From contig NZ_JAMBOJ010000013.1 in the NCBI RefSeq assembly GCF_023715565.1, forward strand, positions 27,146 through 91,145: 64,000 nucleotides of DNA. The letters run 5' to 3'. This document shows, piece after piece, positions 47,704 through 56,765 of this stretch (its first letter is position 1; each line of letters starts with the position of its first letter). A model generated the notes under the pieces. It made no database searches, had not been told where the DNA came from, and saw only the letters and a list, made by a program, of their open reading frames with translations. Source of the DNA: Cytobacillus firmus (GTDB lineage: Bacteria; Bacillota; Bacilli; Bacillales; Cytobacillaceae). Made by a program: the position numbers and the translations under genes.

Positions 47704-50088
47704 TTAATTGCGCAATGGTTTCCCTTTTAAAAGCATGTGCTGCATACGCTGCTGTGATTTTGGTTCCGCCACAAGACTAAGGAATGCTTCACGCTCCAAG
47801 TCAAGCAAATATTGCTCATCAACTTCTGTTCCATAAGGCACTTTTCCGCCTGCAATTACATAGGCAAGCTTTTTGGCAATTTTCAAATCATGCTCTGAGA
47901 TATAGCCAGAGTAAAGCATCGCCTGAGCTCCAAGCAGAAGGGTCGCATAACCTGTTTCACCGACAACCGGCACCTTTTTGCGGACAGGAGGCTTATAGCC
48001 TTTCTCATGCAGGGCAAGGACAGCCTGCTTTGCATCATAAAGGAGATGATCCCCATTCACACTTATGCCATCTGCCAGGTTCAGGAAGTTATTGTCTCTT
48101 GCTTCCTCGCCAGATGTTGAAACCTTTGCCATTGCAATCGATTCAAACACTTTATTCGCAACCTTTTGAAGGTCAAATTCCACACCATTTGGCATATTTT
48201 CAAGATGCTTCAAATAAAGCTCCTTGTTTCCGCTTCCTCCCGGGATCAGGCCGACACCCACTTCAACGAGCCCCATATATGTTTCACTTGATGCCTGAAT
48301 ATGTGCAGCAGGCAGACATACCTCAGCTCCACCGCCAAGTGTCATGCCAAATGGAGCGGCAACTACCGGCTTCGCGCTATACTTAATTTTCATCATCGCA
48401 TTCTGGAAGTGGCGGACAACCATATCAAGTTCATAAATATTGTCATCCTGCGCTTCCATAAGAATCATTCCAAGGTTTGCACCTACACAGAAGTTCTTGC
48501 CCTGGTTCCCGATTACAAGGCCTTTGTAGTTCTTCTCCACTTCATCTACCGCAAAGTTGATCATCTGGATAATATCCAATCCAATTGCATTACTTTGCGA
48601 ATGGAATTCCAGCAATGCAACCCCATCGCCTATATCAACAAGGCTTGCACCTGTATTCTTTTTGATAACACCTTTTTGCTTCTTAAGCTGTTTTAAATTG
48701 ATTACTTTAGGGTTTTCCTCGATTAATCTGTACTCGCCATTATGATAAAAATATCTCTGTCCCTCTTCTTCTTTGTAGAAGGAATTAATGCCTTTTTCCA
48801 GCATCTCTTTTACCCATGCCGGCACTTCTTCGCCTGCTTCCTCCATTTTTCGAACTGATTTCTCTACTCCAATGGCATCCCAGGTTTCAAACGGACCCAG
48901 CTCCCAGCCAAAGCCCCATTTCATCGCACGGTCTATCGCTGTCACATCATCAGCTATTTCGCCGTGAAGCTGTGCTGAATAGAGAAGAGCCGGGCTGAGT
49001 ATGTTCCACAACAATTGGCCGGAGCGATCATCTGAATATACAAGCGCTTTCAATTTTCCTGCAGTGCCTTTTGCCTGTTTGGCCAGTTCAGTCGAAGCTG
49101 TCTTAAGTTTTTGGCGCGGGCCATATTCCAAGGTTTCCGGATTCAGCTCCAGAATCTCTTTGCCTTTCTTCAGGAAAAACCCTTGACCTGTTTTGCTTCC
49201 GAGCCAGCCTTTTTCCTGCATCATCTTCATGAAGTCAGGGACTTCAAAAGCATCTTTTTCTTTCCCGTCCACCTGGTCATAAACATTGTTTGCCACGTGT
49301 ATAAATGTATCAAGCCCTACTACATCAAGCGTTCTGAAGGTAGCACTTTTCGGACGTCCAATCAGCGGACCTGTTATGGAATCCACTTCGCCTACACTGT
49401 ATCCGCCCTTAAGCATCTCCTGCACTGTAACGAGAAGGCCATACGTCCCGATCCGGTTGGCAATAAAGTTTGGTGTATCTTTTGCTTCAACTACACCTTT
49501 TCCCAGTACATCTTCGCCAAATTGCTTCATAAATGACAGCACTTCAGAAGAAGTTTTTTTAGTAGGAATAACTTCAAGCAGCTTTAAGTAGCGGGGAGGA
49601 TTAAAGAAATGTGTTCCAAGGAAGTGTTTTTGAAAATCTTCCGAGCGCCCTTCTGACATTGCTTCAACAGATATGCCTGACGTATTGGAGCTGACAATGC
49701 TCCCTGGCTTACGATGCTGGTCTACTTTTTCAAAAACCTGTTTCTTGATGCTGAGGTTTTCCACAACAACCTCAATAATCCAATCGACATCCTTCAGACG
49801 CTCCATGTCATCTTCAAAGTTTCCTGCCTCAATCAAAGCTATATTCTTTTTAGAAGTTAATGGGGCGGGCTTTTGTTTTAACAGCTTTTGGCGGTTCCCT
49901 TCACTGATTCGATTGCGGACTGCTTTATTTTCAAGGGTAAGCCCCTTCGCTTTTTCGGCATCCGTTAATTCGCGGGGCGCAATATCCAGTAAAAGTGTTG
50001 GAATTCCGATATTGGCCAGATGGGCTGCGATCCCCGATCCCATGACTCCTGAGCCTAAAACTGCTGCCTTTTTTATTTGTTGGATCAA
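47704..50088 (-). CDS. fadN: 3-hydroxyacyl-CoA dehydrogenase / enoyl-CoA hydratase FadN
   Basis: A 794-residue two-domain enzyme. The N-terminal NAD-binding dehydrogenase half has VLGSGVMGSGIAAHLANIG (about 11-29) and HFFNPPRYLKLLEVIPT. The hydratase/crotonase half (about 490-680) has GNQGKNFCVGANLGM and PFGMTLGGGAEVCLPA. TTG 50088 is the start because AAAAGGGGGAA lies 6 bases upstream. The upstream frame runs through the FadR operator and is not coding. Confidence 0.95.
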   Translation of the reverse strand: MIQQIKKAAVLGSGVMGSGIAAHLANIGIPTLLLDIAPRELTDAEKAKGLTLENKAVRNRISEGNRQKLLKQKPAPLTSKKNIALIEAGNFEDDMERLKDVDWIIEVVVENLSIKKQVFEKVDQHRKPGSIVSSNTSGISVEAMSEGRSEDFQKHFLGTHFFNPPRYLKLLEVIPTKKTSSEVLSFMKQFGEDVLGKGVVEAKDTPNFIANRIGTYGLLVTVQEMLKGGYSVGEVDSITGPLIGRPKSATFRTLDVVGLDTFIHVANNVYDQVDGKEKDAFEVPDFMKMMQEKGWLGSKTGQGFFLKKGKEILELNPETLEYGPRQKLKTASTELAKQAKGTAGKLKALVYSDDRSGQLLWNILSPALLYSAQLHGEIADDVTAIDRAMKWGFGWELGPFETWDAIGVEKSVRKMEEAGEEVPAWVKEMLEKGINSFYKEEEGQRYFYHNGEYRLIEENPKVINLKQLKKQKGVIKKNTGASLVDIGDGVALLEFHSQSNAIGLDIIQMINFAVDEVEKNYKGLVIGNQGKNFCVGANLGMILMEAQDDNIYELDMVVRHFQNAMMKIKYSAKPVVAAPFGMTLGGGAEVCLPAAHIQASSETYMGLVEVGVGLIPGGSGNKELYLKHLENMPNGVEFDLQKVANKVFESIAMAKVSTSGEEARDNNFLNLADGISVNGDHLLYDAKQAVLALHEKGYKPPVRKKVPVVGETGYATLLLGAQAMLYSGYISEHDLKIAKKLAYVIAGGKVPYGTEVDEQYLLDLEREAFLSLVAEPKSQQRMQHMLLKGKPLRN

Positions 50089-50111
50089 CTTTATTTCCCC
50101 CTTTTGCTTTT

Positions 50112-50129
50112 TGAATGAATACTCATTCA
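50112..50129. promoter_or_regulatory. FadR operator of fadNAE
   Basis: TGAATGAATACTCATTCA is an 18-bp palindrome (one central mismatch pair) matching the Bacillus FadR consensus TGAATGA-N4-TCATTCA exactly at all fixed positions. Long-chain acyl-CoA relieves repression. A half-site TGAATGAG lies near 50160. Confidence 0.9.
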
Positions 50130-50344
50130 TTTTATTTGCAAAAAAATATACTTTTCTTCTGAATGAGTTCTGTTAGTTATTACTATAAAATATTTGCAAA
50201 ATTTACGCAATGATTTTAAGCGGAAATTTAAAAATGTTTTGAAATTTTATAATGCCTCAGCTGTAATTTTTTGTGCAATTTGAAATAAGTGTTTTGGACA
50301 CTCTAAAAAGGAAACATTCTTAATTCGTGAGGGAGGTGAAAGAA

Positions 50345-50476
50345 ATGGGAAAAATGAAAAAAGATCCTTCTAAGGCAGGAGTCAGCGCTGCTAGTGTCAA
50401 GGGAGATGCGGGCCCGACTGTTGAAAGGGAAGGACCTAAGAAAAGAAATAGCCAAAATAATCAATATAAGCGATGA
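50345..50476 (+). CDS. yuzL: YuzL family small spore-associated protein
   Basis: A 43-residue basic protein starting MGKMKKDPSKAGVSAASVKG and ending NNQYKR. It is easily missed: another frame overlaps it. GGGAGGTGAAAGAA precedes the ATG. The DPSKAGVSAASVKG stretch is the hallmark of the YuzL family, and yuzL follows fadN in B. subtilis. Probably a small spore protein; function unknown. Confidence 0.85.
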   Translation: MGKMKKDPSKAGVSAASVKGDAGPTVEREGPKKRNSQNNQYKR

Positions 50477-50607
50477 GCCGTTTTTTATAGAAGGCTGTTA
50501 TACAGTTTGCATTATGCAGATAGTAAATCATCTGCCACAGAATAGCACACGTTTATCAGAGGCAAGATATCTTCGTATAACGCTATTAGAATAGGAGGAA
50601 CAAAATT

Positions 50608-50880
50608 ATGCAGCAGCAAAATATGAACATGCAGAATCAGCAAGGCATTATGCAGCAGCCTCCTGCTGTCATTTCCACTAAAGATGCCCTTTACTTAACA
50701 GACATGCTTTCATGGAATCTACTGGCCTGTAAAAAAGCGCATTTTTATGCGCAGCAATGCCAGGACCAGGAGCTAAAAACACATTTCGAGCAGTGCGGCC
50801 AAATGCATCAGCGTCACTATGAACAGCTGCTTGGTCATTTAAACCAGCAAAGTCAGCAAAACTTTATGGGAATGCAATAG
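50608..50880 (+). CDS. yusN: CotF-family spore coat protein YusN
   Basis: A 90-residue CotF-like protein. A Gln/Met/Asn-rich N-terminal tail (1-20) is followed by a ferritin-like helical hairpin (about 25-80, YLTDMLSWNLLACKKAHFYA and HQRHYEQLLGHL). AGGAGGAAC precedes the ATG. Probably in one transcript with the next coat gene, 15 bases downstream. Confidence 0.85.
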   Translation: MQQQNMNMQNQQGIMQQPPAVISTKDALYLTDMLSWNLLACKKAHFYAQQCQDQELKTHFEQCGQMHQRHYEQLLGHLNQQSQQNFMGMQ

Positions 50881-50895
50881 GAAGGAGCATTAAAA

Positions 50896-51267
50896 ATGAA
50901 CCAGAACCAGAACCAGAACCAGAATCAGAACCAGAATCCCAATACGATTCAAAATCCCGAAACACAGGTAAATAAAACACCGCAAATGAATGAGCGTGAT
51001 TTTACAAATGATATTCTGTCTACTGAAAAATATATGACAGATGCCTATTCAGTTGCTTTAAATGAGGCAAGCCACCAGAGCCTCTATCAGGATATTCTTG
51101 CAGCTTTCAATGAAACTCAAAACCAGCAGAGAGAATTTTACAATCTAATGTTCAGAAAAGGCTGGTATAAGGTTGAAGCTGCAGACCAGCAAAAGCTCCA
51201 ACAATCCTATCAGCAGTTTCAGGGCTATACCAATCAATTGCCTTATGGCAATGGCCAGATGCAATAA
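50896..51267 (+). CDS. CotF-family spore coat protein
   Basis: A 123-residue coat protein with a repetitive (Asn-Gln)n head (about residues 2-13, a hexanucleotide AACCAG repeat) and a CotF domain (about 35-110, DFTNDILSTEKYMTDAYSVA). GAAGGAG precedes the ATG. Second gene of a two-gene coat operon ended by a terminator. Confidence 0.87.
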   Translation: MNQNQNQNQNQNQNPNTIQNPETQVNKTPQMNERDFTNDILSTEKYMTDAYSVALNEASHQSLYQDILAAFNETQNQQREFYNLMFRKGWYKVEAADQQKLQQSYQQFQGYTNQLPYGNGQMQ

Positions 51268-51305
51268 GAAAAGCCGATATAATTCCTACTGGAAATTTAA
51301 CGCTG

Positions 51306-51336
51306 AAAAAACCGCTGTTATCTGCAGCGGTTTTTC
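51306..51336. terminator. Bidirectional terminator
   Basis: AAAAACCGCTG/CAGCGGTTTTT between the coat operon and yusU. Confidence 0.9.
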
Positions 51337-51350
51337 TCATAGTAAAGGCT

Positions 51351-51605
51351 TTACTTGCTTTTTTGTTTGTTTCTCATCTCTTCATTCAGTGTTTTTATCT
51401 CAGCAATTAGTGTTTTCATTTCTTCTTTTGCATCAGGATATGTATCATTCCAGTGCTTGGCTAAAGGCGGCATGGATTTCGCAATAAAAGAATACAGTGC
51501 CCAAGCTTCAACCTTTTCTTTTAACTCCGGAGTGGCCTCGCCGATTAGGAGTTCGGTATATTTTTCAAGCAGGCCATCCAGCTGTTCCTTGAAACGATCA
51601 TTCAT
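51351..51605 (-). CDS. yusU: DUF2573 protein YusU
   Basis: An 84-residue helical protein of the YusU family (FKEQLDGLLEKYTELLIGEA; PPLAKHWNDTYPDAKEE). AGGAGG precedes the ATG inside the end of the FhuF-like gene; the two overlap by 8 bases, so expression is linked to the iron operon. Function unknown. Confidence 0.85.
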   Translation of the reverse strand: MNDRFKEQLDGLLEKYTELLIGEATPELKEKVEAWALYSFIAKSMPPLAKHWNDTYPDAKEEMKTLIAEIKTLNEEMRNKQKSK

Positions 51606-52365
51606 CAGGATTCCTCCTTTTACTGCTGCAGGAAAGTGGACAAGTCCCGCATCGTTTGCCGCTGCTGGTCAAGTAGGAATAGCAGCACGTTTTCCTGGGC
51701 CTTACTGCTGTGGCGGTGTTTTCAATAACCATTTTCCTGCTGTCAAATTTCTTTAAGGGATTTGTATTTTCTTCGCCGAATAAATTGCCCGGAGCTTCCT
51801 CCAGGATAAACTGATAATCTTCAGCCGCTCTTTCCGGATGTGTTTCCAGGGGTAAAATCTTTTCGTAAAGCCAGAACAGATAAATCGCTATATTCTCCCA
51901 AAGAATAAGTTTAGAGACATTTGCTTCGTCAGCTATTCTATTGATGACCGGAAAGATATGGCCATTAAAAAGAGTTCTCACCGCATCCTCTCTCCATTGA
52001 TCCCTATCTGTCCCGGCGCCTTGACCCTGAAGGCTGTCAAAACGAAATACCGGAAGCCACAGGCCGTCTCTTTCCTGACTGATAAATGTAATATTTTCAT
52101 GTCTGATATCCAATTTCACATTCCAGGACGTCATGCAATACAAGTAAATGACTGGCAGAAAGGCATACCTTTTGATTAAAATAGAAGCTGCCGTTTTGTT
52201 ATCGGGTGCTCCTAAATGGTTCTTCACTTCTTTCAGATACGCACCCGTTTGAGATGAATCCAGTAAATTTTCCACTTTAATGGTTAAAGGAGAGCTTTCC
52301 CCTGAATTCCTGGCAAGTCTGAATTGCCCGAGAGTTTCTGCCTGTTCTCCTGTTAATTTAATCAT
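51598..52365 (-). CDS. FhuF-like siderophore-iron reductase
   Basis: A 255-residue protein of the IucA/IucC C-terminal/FhuF-like family, which frees iron from siderophores in the cytosol. The C-terminal cluster site CCYSYLTSSGKRCGTC is the CC-x10-C-x2-C pattern that binds an unusual 2Fe-2S in FhuF. The helix LILWENIAIYLFWLYEK is typical. The start ATG 52365 overlaps the ATPase stop by ATGA. The open frame upstream runs inside the ATPase gene. Confidence 0.82.
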   Translation of the reverse strand: MIKLTGEQAETLGQFRLARNSGESSPLTIKVENLLDSSQTGAYLKEVKNHLGAPDNKTAASILIKRYAFLPVIYLYCMTSWNVKLDIRHENITFISQERDGLWLPVFRFDSLQGQGAGTDRDQWREDAVRTLFNGHIFPVINRIADEANVSKLILWENIAIYLFWLYEKILPLETHPERAAEDYQFILEEAPGNLFGEENTNPLKKFDSRKMVIENTATAVRPRKTCCYSYLTSSGKRCGTCPLSCSSKRRNPDE

Positions 52366-53186
52366 CCCTGAAGTCCTTGCCCCTTTAAAATACATCTCCC
52401 TTTTCCATATGGGATGCATAACGGTGTGCCAAATAATGGGTCTATAGTCACTTCGCATTCCATGCCAAAAACGTTTTTAACCAATCCGCAATTAATGACA
52501 TGTTCAGGCTTGCCCTGAGCAAAAACCTTTTGATCCTTTATCGCAACAATATTATGAGCATAGCGGCAGGCTAAATTCAGATCATGAAGCACCATGATGA
52601 TGGTACGCTGTTCCTTTTCATTCAATTCGAATAATAAATCTAGTATTTCAATTTGATGTGTCATATCCAAATAGGTTGTTGGCTCATCCAGCAGAATGGT
52701 ATCCGTATCCTGGGCCAAAGTCATGGCAATCCAAGCCCTCTGACGTTGCCCCCCTGACAGGGAATCGACTGTCCGGTCTTTCAATTCTTCCATCTCTGTT
52801 GCCTTCAAAGCATTTCGGACTTTTAACTCGTCTTCAGTAGACCACTGCTTCAGCCATGTTTGATAAGGGTATCTTCCCTGTTTGACAAGCTGAAGAACAG
52901 TTAGTCCCTCCGGAGCTAAAGGAGATTGAGGCAGAATCGCCATCTTTCTGGCAACATCTTTCGTGGAAAGTTTGGCTACAGCCTCACCTTCCAATAATAC
53001 AGCACCAGATTTCGGCTTTAGCAGCCTGGCGATAGACCTTAGCAATGTCGATTTCCCGCAGCCATTTCCACCAATAAATACAGTGATTTCCCCTTTAGGT
53101 ATTTCCAGGTCCAGTTCATTTATAATAATGGTATCTCCATATGACAAGGTTAAGTCTTTGGTAGCGATTGCTTGCCCTGCTGTCAT
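52362..53186 (-). CDS. yusV: Iron-siderophore ABC transporter ATPase (YusV-like)
   Basis: A 274-residue FepC-type ATPase. Walker A GGNGCGKSTLLRS (about 38), signature LSGGQRQRAWIAMTL (about 142), Walker B ILLDEPTTYLDM. The C-terminus CIPYGKGRCILKGQGLQG is long. In B. subtilis YusV serves several siderophore permeases. Follows the permeases after an 81-base gap. Confidence 0.92.
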   Translation of the reverse strand: MTAGQAIATKDLTLSYGDTIIINELDLEIPKGEITVFIGGNGCGKSTLLRSIARLLKPKSGAVLLEGEAVAKLSTKDVARKMAILPQSPLAPEGLTVLQLVKQGRYPYQTWLKQWSTEDELKVRNALKATEMEELKDRTVDSLSGGQRQRAWIAMTLAQDTDTILLDEPTTYLDMTHQIEILDLLFELNEKEQRTIIMVLHDLNLACRYAHNIVAIKDQKVFAQGKPEHVINCGLVKNVFGMECEVTIDPLFGTPLCIPYGKGRCILKGQGLQG

Positions 53187-53267
53187 CTCTGCCCTCTCCT
53201 TTTCCTAATATTCATATCTATAGGCTCTCCAGTTGCCTGAATCATACGAGTTTCAAGCTTTTCCAGC

Positions 53268-54323
53268 TTATGCGTTTCTTGTCTTGAAAAGCAGGTATAT
53301 AAAGTAAGGTGCGCCAATGCTGGCTGTAAACACCCCCGCTGGAATCTCAAGCGGCGAGAACAATGTCCTGCCTATCAGATCGGCTGCCATGACCAGAATT
53401 CCGCCAATCAGAGCAGAAGCCGGAAGCAAAGCGCCAAAAGCAGATCCTACCATCCTTCGGGCCATATGAGGAGCCATTAAGCCGACAAAACCTATCCCTC
53501 CACCGAATGCGACAGCTCCGCCGATTAATGCCGTGCTGACCATCAGCAGCAGAAACCTGTATTTCTGAACAGTGCTGCCTACACCCATGGCAATATCATC
53601 GCCAAGTTCCTGGATATTGACATTACGCGAGAGAACAAACGCCAGTACCAGAAACACGAGCGTCCATGGGACTAAAATTGCGACATTATCCCAATTTGAG
53701 CCGTATACTGTTCCGGTAATCCAGATATTCGCCTGGCTGGCCTGGTAAATTGGCCCAAAGACCATCATCAGAGTGGTAAGTGCCTTCGTCAAACTTGCAA
53801 GTCCAATTCCAATAAGTACAAGGCGTATTGGCGACACTCCATCCTTATAGGCCAGAAAATACACAAGAAAAGCCAAAATTGCAGCACCCGCAAAAGCTGC
53901 AAGAGGCATCCAATTAATACTTACAGTTAATGCATTGTTTTTATCACTAAAGAAAGCAAGAAAGCCCACAACTGCTACAGATGCTCCTCCTGTAATACCG
54001 ATAATATCAGGAGATGCCAGCGGATTTCTGATAATTCCCTGCAAGATGCCGCCAGCAGCAGCCAGCGCCATTCCCACCATTAAGGCAACGATGATTCTTG
54101 GAAGTCGGAATGACTGAATGATCAGCTTTTCCATATCCGAACCTCCGCCAAAGAATACCTGTACCACCTTGAGCGGGCTGATTTTCATTTCACCTGTGCC
54201 GGTGCTCATCACAAACACTCCAGCCGCTGCTGCTGCCAAAAATAAAAAAGTAATAAGTGCTTTCCGGTTTACTAAAAAAGATACCTTATCGCCCAAAAGG
54301 CGAAAATTATAATATTTTTTCAC
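53268..54323 (-). CDS. FecCD-family siderophore permease
   Basis: A 351-residue permease with about nine to ten membrane segments (YfhA/FecD type). GIIRNPLASPDIIGITGGAS (about 94-113) and GGGIGFVGLMAPHMARRM (about 273) are family hallmarks. GTG start overlaps the preceding stop by one base (TAGTG). Confidence 0.92.
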   Translation of the reverse strand: MKKYYNFRLLGDKVSFLVNRKALITFLFLAAAAAGVFVMSTGTGEMKISPLKVVQVFFGGGSDMEKLIIQSFRLPRIIVALMVGMALAAAGGILQGIIRNPLASPDIIGITGGASVAVVGFLAFFSDKNNALTVSINWMPLAAFAGAAILAFLVYFLAYKDGVSPIRLVLIGIGLASLTKALTTLMMVFGPIYQASQANIWITGTVYGSNWDNVAILVPWTLVFLVLAFVLSRNVNIQELGDDIAMGVGSTVQKYRFLLLMVSTALIGGAVAFGGGIGFVGLMAPHMARRMVGSAFGALLPASALIGGILVMAADLIGRTLFSPLEIPAGVFTASIGAPYFIYLLFKTRNA

Positions 54324-55324
54324 TATTTATTGAACCCCCTTCTGGCAATGTACACAAAGAAAGGAGTTCCAATGACGGCGGTCATGACCCCGACAGGCAC
54401 TTCCTGCGGCATGATGATGTACCTGGATGCTATGTCTGCAATCAGAAGGAGCATCCCGCCGAGAAGACCCGCGTACGGAATAACCCAGCGATGATCAATG
54501 CCCACGACAGCCCGTGTCAAATGTGGAATGACAATGCCGAGGAAGCCAATGGGACCTGCAACAGCTACCGCTCCTCCTGAGAGAAGAACGGTAGCAATAC
54601 CTGCACCCAATTTAAGCATTCCTGTTTTCAAGCCCAGCCCTTTCGCAACGTCCTCACCCATTGACAGGACATTCAACTTTCCAGCAATGATTAATGAAAA
54701 GATCCAGCCGGCCAGCAAATATGGGAATACAGCTGCAAGGGTCTCAAGCTTTCTTCCGGATACAGATCCCGCCAGCCAAAACAGCACCTGCTCCAGGGCA
54801 GTCTCATTAATGACGAGAAAGCCTTGTGTCATCGAAGCAAACATGGCACTCATCGCCGCACCGGCTAGGGTTAATTTCATAGGCGTCAGGCCTTCCCTGC
54901 CGATAGAGCCGATAATATATACAAATATAAATGAAACAGCAGCTCCTAGAAATGATACCCATGTAAAGACCTGAAGATTACTGATTGAAAATAGCGCTAC
55001 TGTTATGACAACTGCAAATCCGGCACCTGCATTAATTCCGAAGATCTCAGGAGCAGCCAGAGGATTCTTTGTTAATGACTGGAGCAGGACACCCGCAATG
55101 GCTAAGCTTGCCCCTACAGAAGCTGCAATCAAAGCTCTCGGCAGACGGACAGATTGAATGATTATATGTTCATTCGTTCCATCAAAATTTGTAAATGCAT
55201 CAAACGCCATCTTCCAGGTCGTGTCGGTATATCCGTATACAATACTGAAAGACATTAAAACTAGTAATAGGAGAACAGCTGTCAATAGCCCAGCCCATCT
55301 CAGAAAATTTGTTTTTAATAACAT
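54323..55324 (-). CDS. FecCD-family siderophore permease
   Basis: A 333-residue permease (YfiZ/FecC type), first gene of the minus-strand importer operon. QSLTKNPLAAPEIFGINAGA (about 87-106) and AGPIGFLGIVIPHLTRAVVG (about 258) are typical. AGAAGGG precedes the ATG. Controlled by the Fur-boxed promoter upstream. Confidence 0.92.
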   Translation of the reverse strand: MLLKTNFLRWAGLLTAVLLLLVLMSFSIVYGYTDTTWKMAFDAFTNFDGTNEHIIIQSVRLPRALIAASVGASLAIAGVLLQSLTKNPLAAPEIFGINAGAGFAVVITVALFSISNLQVFTWVSFLGAAVSFIFVYIIGSIGREGLTPMKLTLAGAAMSAMFASMTQGFLVINETALEQVLFWLAGSVSGRKLETLAAVFPYLLAGWIFSLIIAGKLNVLSMGEDVAKGLGLKTGMLKLGAGIATVLLSGGAVAVAGPIGFLGIVIPHLTRAVVGIDHRWVIPYAGLLGGMLLLIADIASRYIIMPQEVPVGVMTAVIGTPFFVYIARRGFNK

Positions 55325-55371
55325 TGAAGGACCCTTCTTGTATCTATTTAATAAGGTTTAGCTACATTTTC

Positions 55372-55400
55372 AGTCTATTGTACAGAGGATTAGCTGTCAA
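55372..55400 (-). promoter_or_regulatory. Promoter of the siderophore permease operon
   Basis: Minus strand TTGACA (55400-55395), 17 bp, TAGACT (55377-55372). The tandem Fur boxes begin 6 bp upstream of the -35. Confidence 0.6.
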
Positions 55401-55406
55401 CGAGTT

Positions 55407-55437
55407 TGAAAATCATTTTCAATGAAAATCATTTTCA
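55407..55437. promoter_or_regulatory. Tandem Fur boxes
   Basis: Two identical perfect palindromes TGAAAATCATTTTCA (55407-55421 and 55423-55437), 16 bp apart, each 13 of 15 to the 7-1-7 Fur box. They lie between the divergent promoters. Confidence 0.85.
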
Positions 55438-55445
55438 ATTACCTA

Positions 55446-55474
55446 TTGACAATGTAAAGCGTTCACATTAGTAT
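55446..55474 (+). promoter_or_regulatory. Promoter of the siderophore-binding protein gene
   Basis: TTGACA (55446-55451), 17 bp, TAGTAT (55469-55474). The predicted start site (about 55481) is next to a third Fur box. Confidence 0.6.
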
Positions 55475-55487
55475 AAAAGTAACAAAT

Positions 55488-55506
55488 GAAAATGATTATC
55501 ATTAAC
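55488..55506. promoter_or_regulatory. Fur box
   Basis: GAAAATGATTATCATTAAC matches the 19-bp Fur consensus at 17 positions. It overlaps the expected start of the binding-protein transcript. Confidence 0.85.
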
Positions 55507-55529
55507 AACGCAAAATGGAGGAGTACATA

Positions 55530-56498
55530 ATGAAATTAAAGTCTTTATTAACCATTCTTTCAGTTTTCACAATCTTGTTCCTGGCTGCCTGCGGAAATAG
55601 CAGCGAACAGGACGAAAAAGCCGATAAGGAAAAAGAAGGAAGCAAAACAGAAGATACAGGCTATACAGTTGAGCACGCAATGGGCACAACTAAGCTTGAT
55701 AAAGCACCTGAAAAAGTAGTCATTTTGACTAACGAAGGTACTGAGGCATTACTTTCCATGGGTGTTACTCCGGTTGGTGCCGTTCAGTCCTGGACTGGCG
55801 ATCCGTGGTATGACCATATCACGGATGATATGAAAGATGTTCAAGTTGTTGGTACAGAAAGTGAAGTAAATGTGGAAGCAATCGCAGCGCTGCAGCCGGA
55901 CCTTATTATAGGAAACAAAATGCGCCAGGAAAAAATCTATGATCAATTAAATGACATTGCTCCTACTGTCTTTGCTGAAACATTGCGCGGAGACTGGAAG
56001 GAAAATTTTGAGCTTTACGCAAAAGCCATTAATAAAGAAGAAGAAGGCAAGAAAGTCCTTGCTGATTATGACAGCCGCATCGAAGAAATTAAAACGGGCC
56101 TTGGCGATCAATTAGACAAGGAAGTTTCCATTGTCCGCTTCATGGCTGGGGATGTCCGCATCTACCACAAAGACTCCTTCTCAGGCGTCATTCTTGATCA
56201 AATCGGACTTGCTCGCCCGGAAAGCCAGAATGTTGATGACTTCGCTGAAAAGAATGCTACGAAAGAGCGCATTCCTGCCATGGATGGAGATGTATTATTC
56301 TACTTCACATATGAAACAGGCGATGGAGAAGCAAACAAACTTGCTAAAGAATGGATTGAAGATCCGTTATTCAAAAACCTTAAAGTAGCTCAGGAAGGCA
56401 ATGTTCATGAAGTCAGTGATACCATCTGGAATACTGCCGGAGGCGTTATTGCTGCGAACCTGCTATTGGATGACATTGAAAAATACCTAGTGAAGTAA
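55530..56498 (+). CDS. Iron-siderophore-binding lipoprotein (YfiY-like)
   Basis: A 322-residue lipoprotein with lipobox LAAC (Cys at about 21) and the FhuD/FepB fold: VVILTNEGTEALLSMGVTPV, EAIAALQPDLIIGNKM, and a C-terminal AAGG-type segment (WNTAGGVIAANLLLDDI). ATG 55530 follows GGAGGAG. It feeds the divergently encoded permeases and ATPase. Similar to YfiY (schizokinen/arthrobactin type), but the ligand is not certain. Confidence 0.9.
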   Translation: MKLKSLLTILSVFTILFLAACGNSSEQDEKADKEKEGSKTEDTGYTVEHAMGTTKLDKAPEKVVILTNEGTEALLSMGVTPVGAVQSWTGDPWYDHITDDMKDVQVVGTESEVNVEAIAALQPDLIIGNKMRQEKIYDQLNDIAPTVFAETLRGDWKENFELYAKAINKEEEGKKVLADYDSRIEEIKTGLGDQLDKEVSIVRFMAGDVRIYHKDSFSGVILDQIGLARPESQNVDDFAEKNATKERIPAMDGDVLFYFTYETGDGEANKLAKEWIEDPLFKNLKVAQEGNVHEVSDTIWNTAGGVIAANLLLDDIEKYLVK

Positions 56499-56608
56499 TG
56501 CAAAACTTGTGATTGCGCTCCCATAATACCCCCTCTTTTATGAGAGCTCAAATATATTTTAAATTCAGCGCCTGCCAAACGGACTCGGCTGGCCAGGCGC
56601 CGGATCTT

Positions 56609-56645
56609 AACCAAAAAGGAACCTGACCCAGGTTCCTTTTTGGTT
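56609..56645 (+). terminator. Terminator downstream of the binding-protein gene
   Basis: Perfect 17-bp arms AACCAAAAAGGAACCTG and CAGGTTCCTTTTTGGTT with a 3-base loop, 110 bases after the stop codon. Confidence 0.8.
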
Positions 56646-56765
56646 TACCCTCAATATATTCTAAAATTACTCTATATCTAAACCTTTATTTTTATTGCCT
56701 TCCATTCATAAGTTTTCCAAAACCGGCAACAATAAGCTTAATGCCGAAAATAATGGTGATTTCCT

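Noticed and set aside
50394..50594. 66-codon plus-strand frame
   Set aside because: It overlaps the well-supported yuzL gene (50345-50476) in another frame and has no family resemblance.
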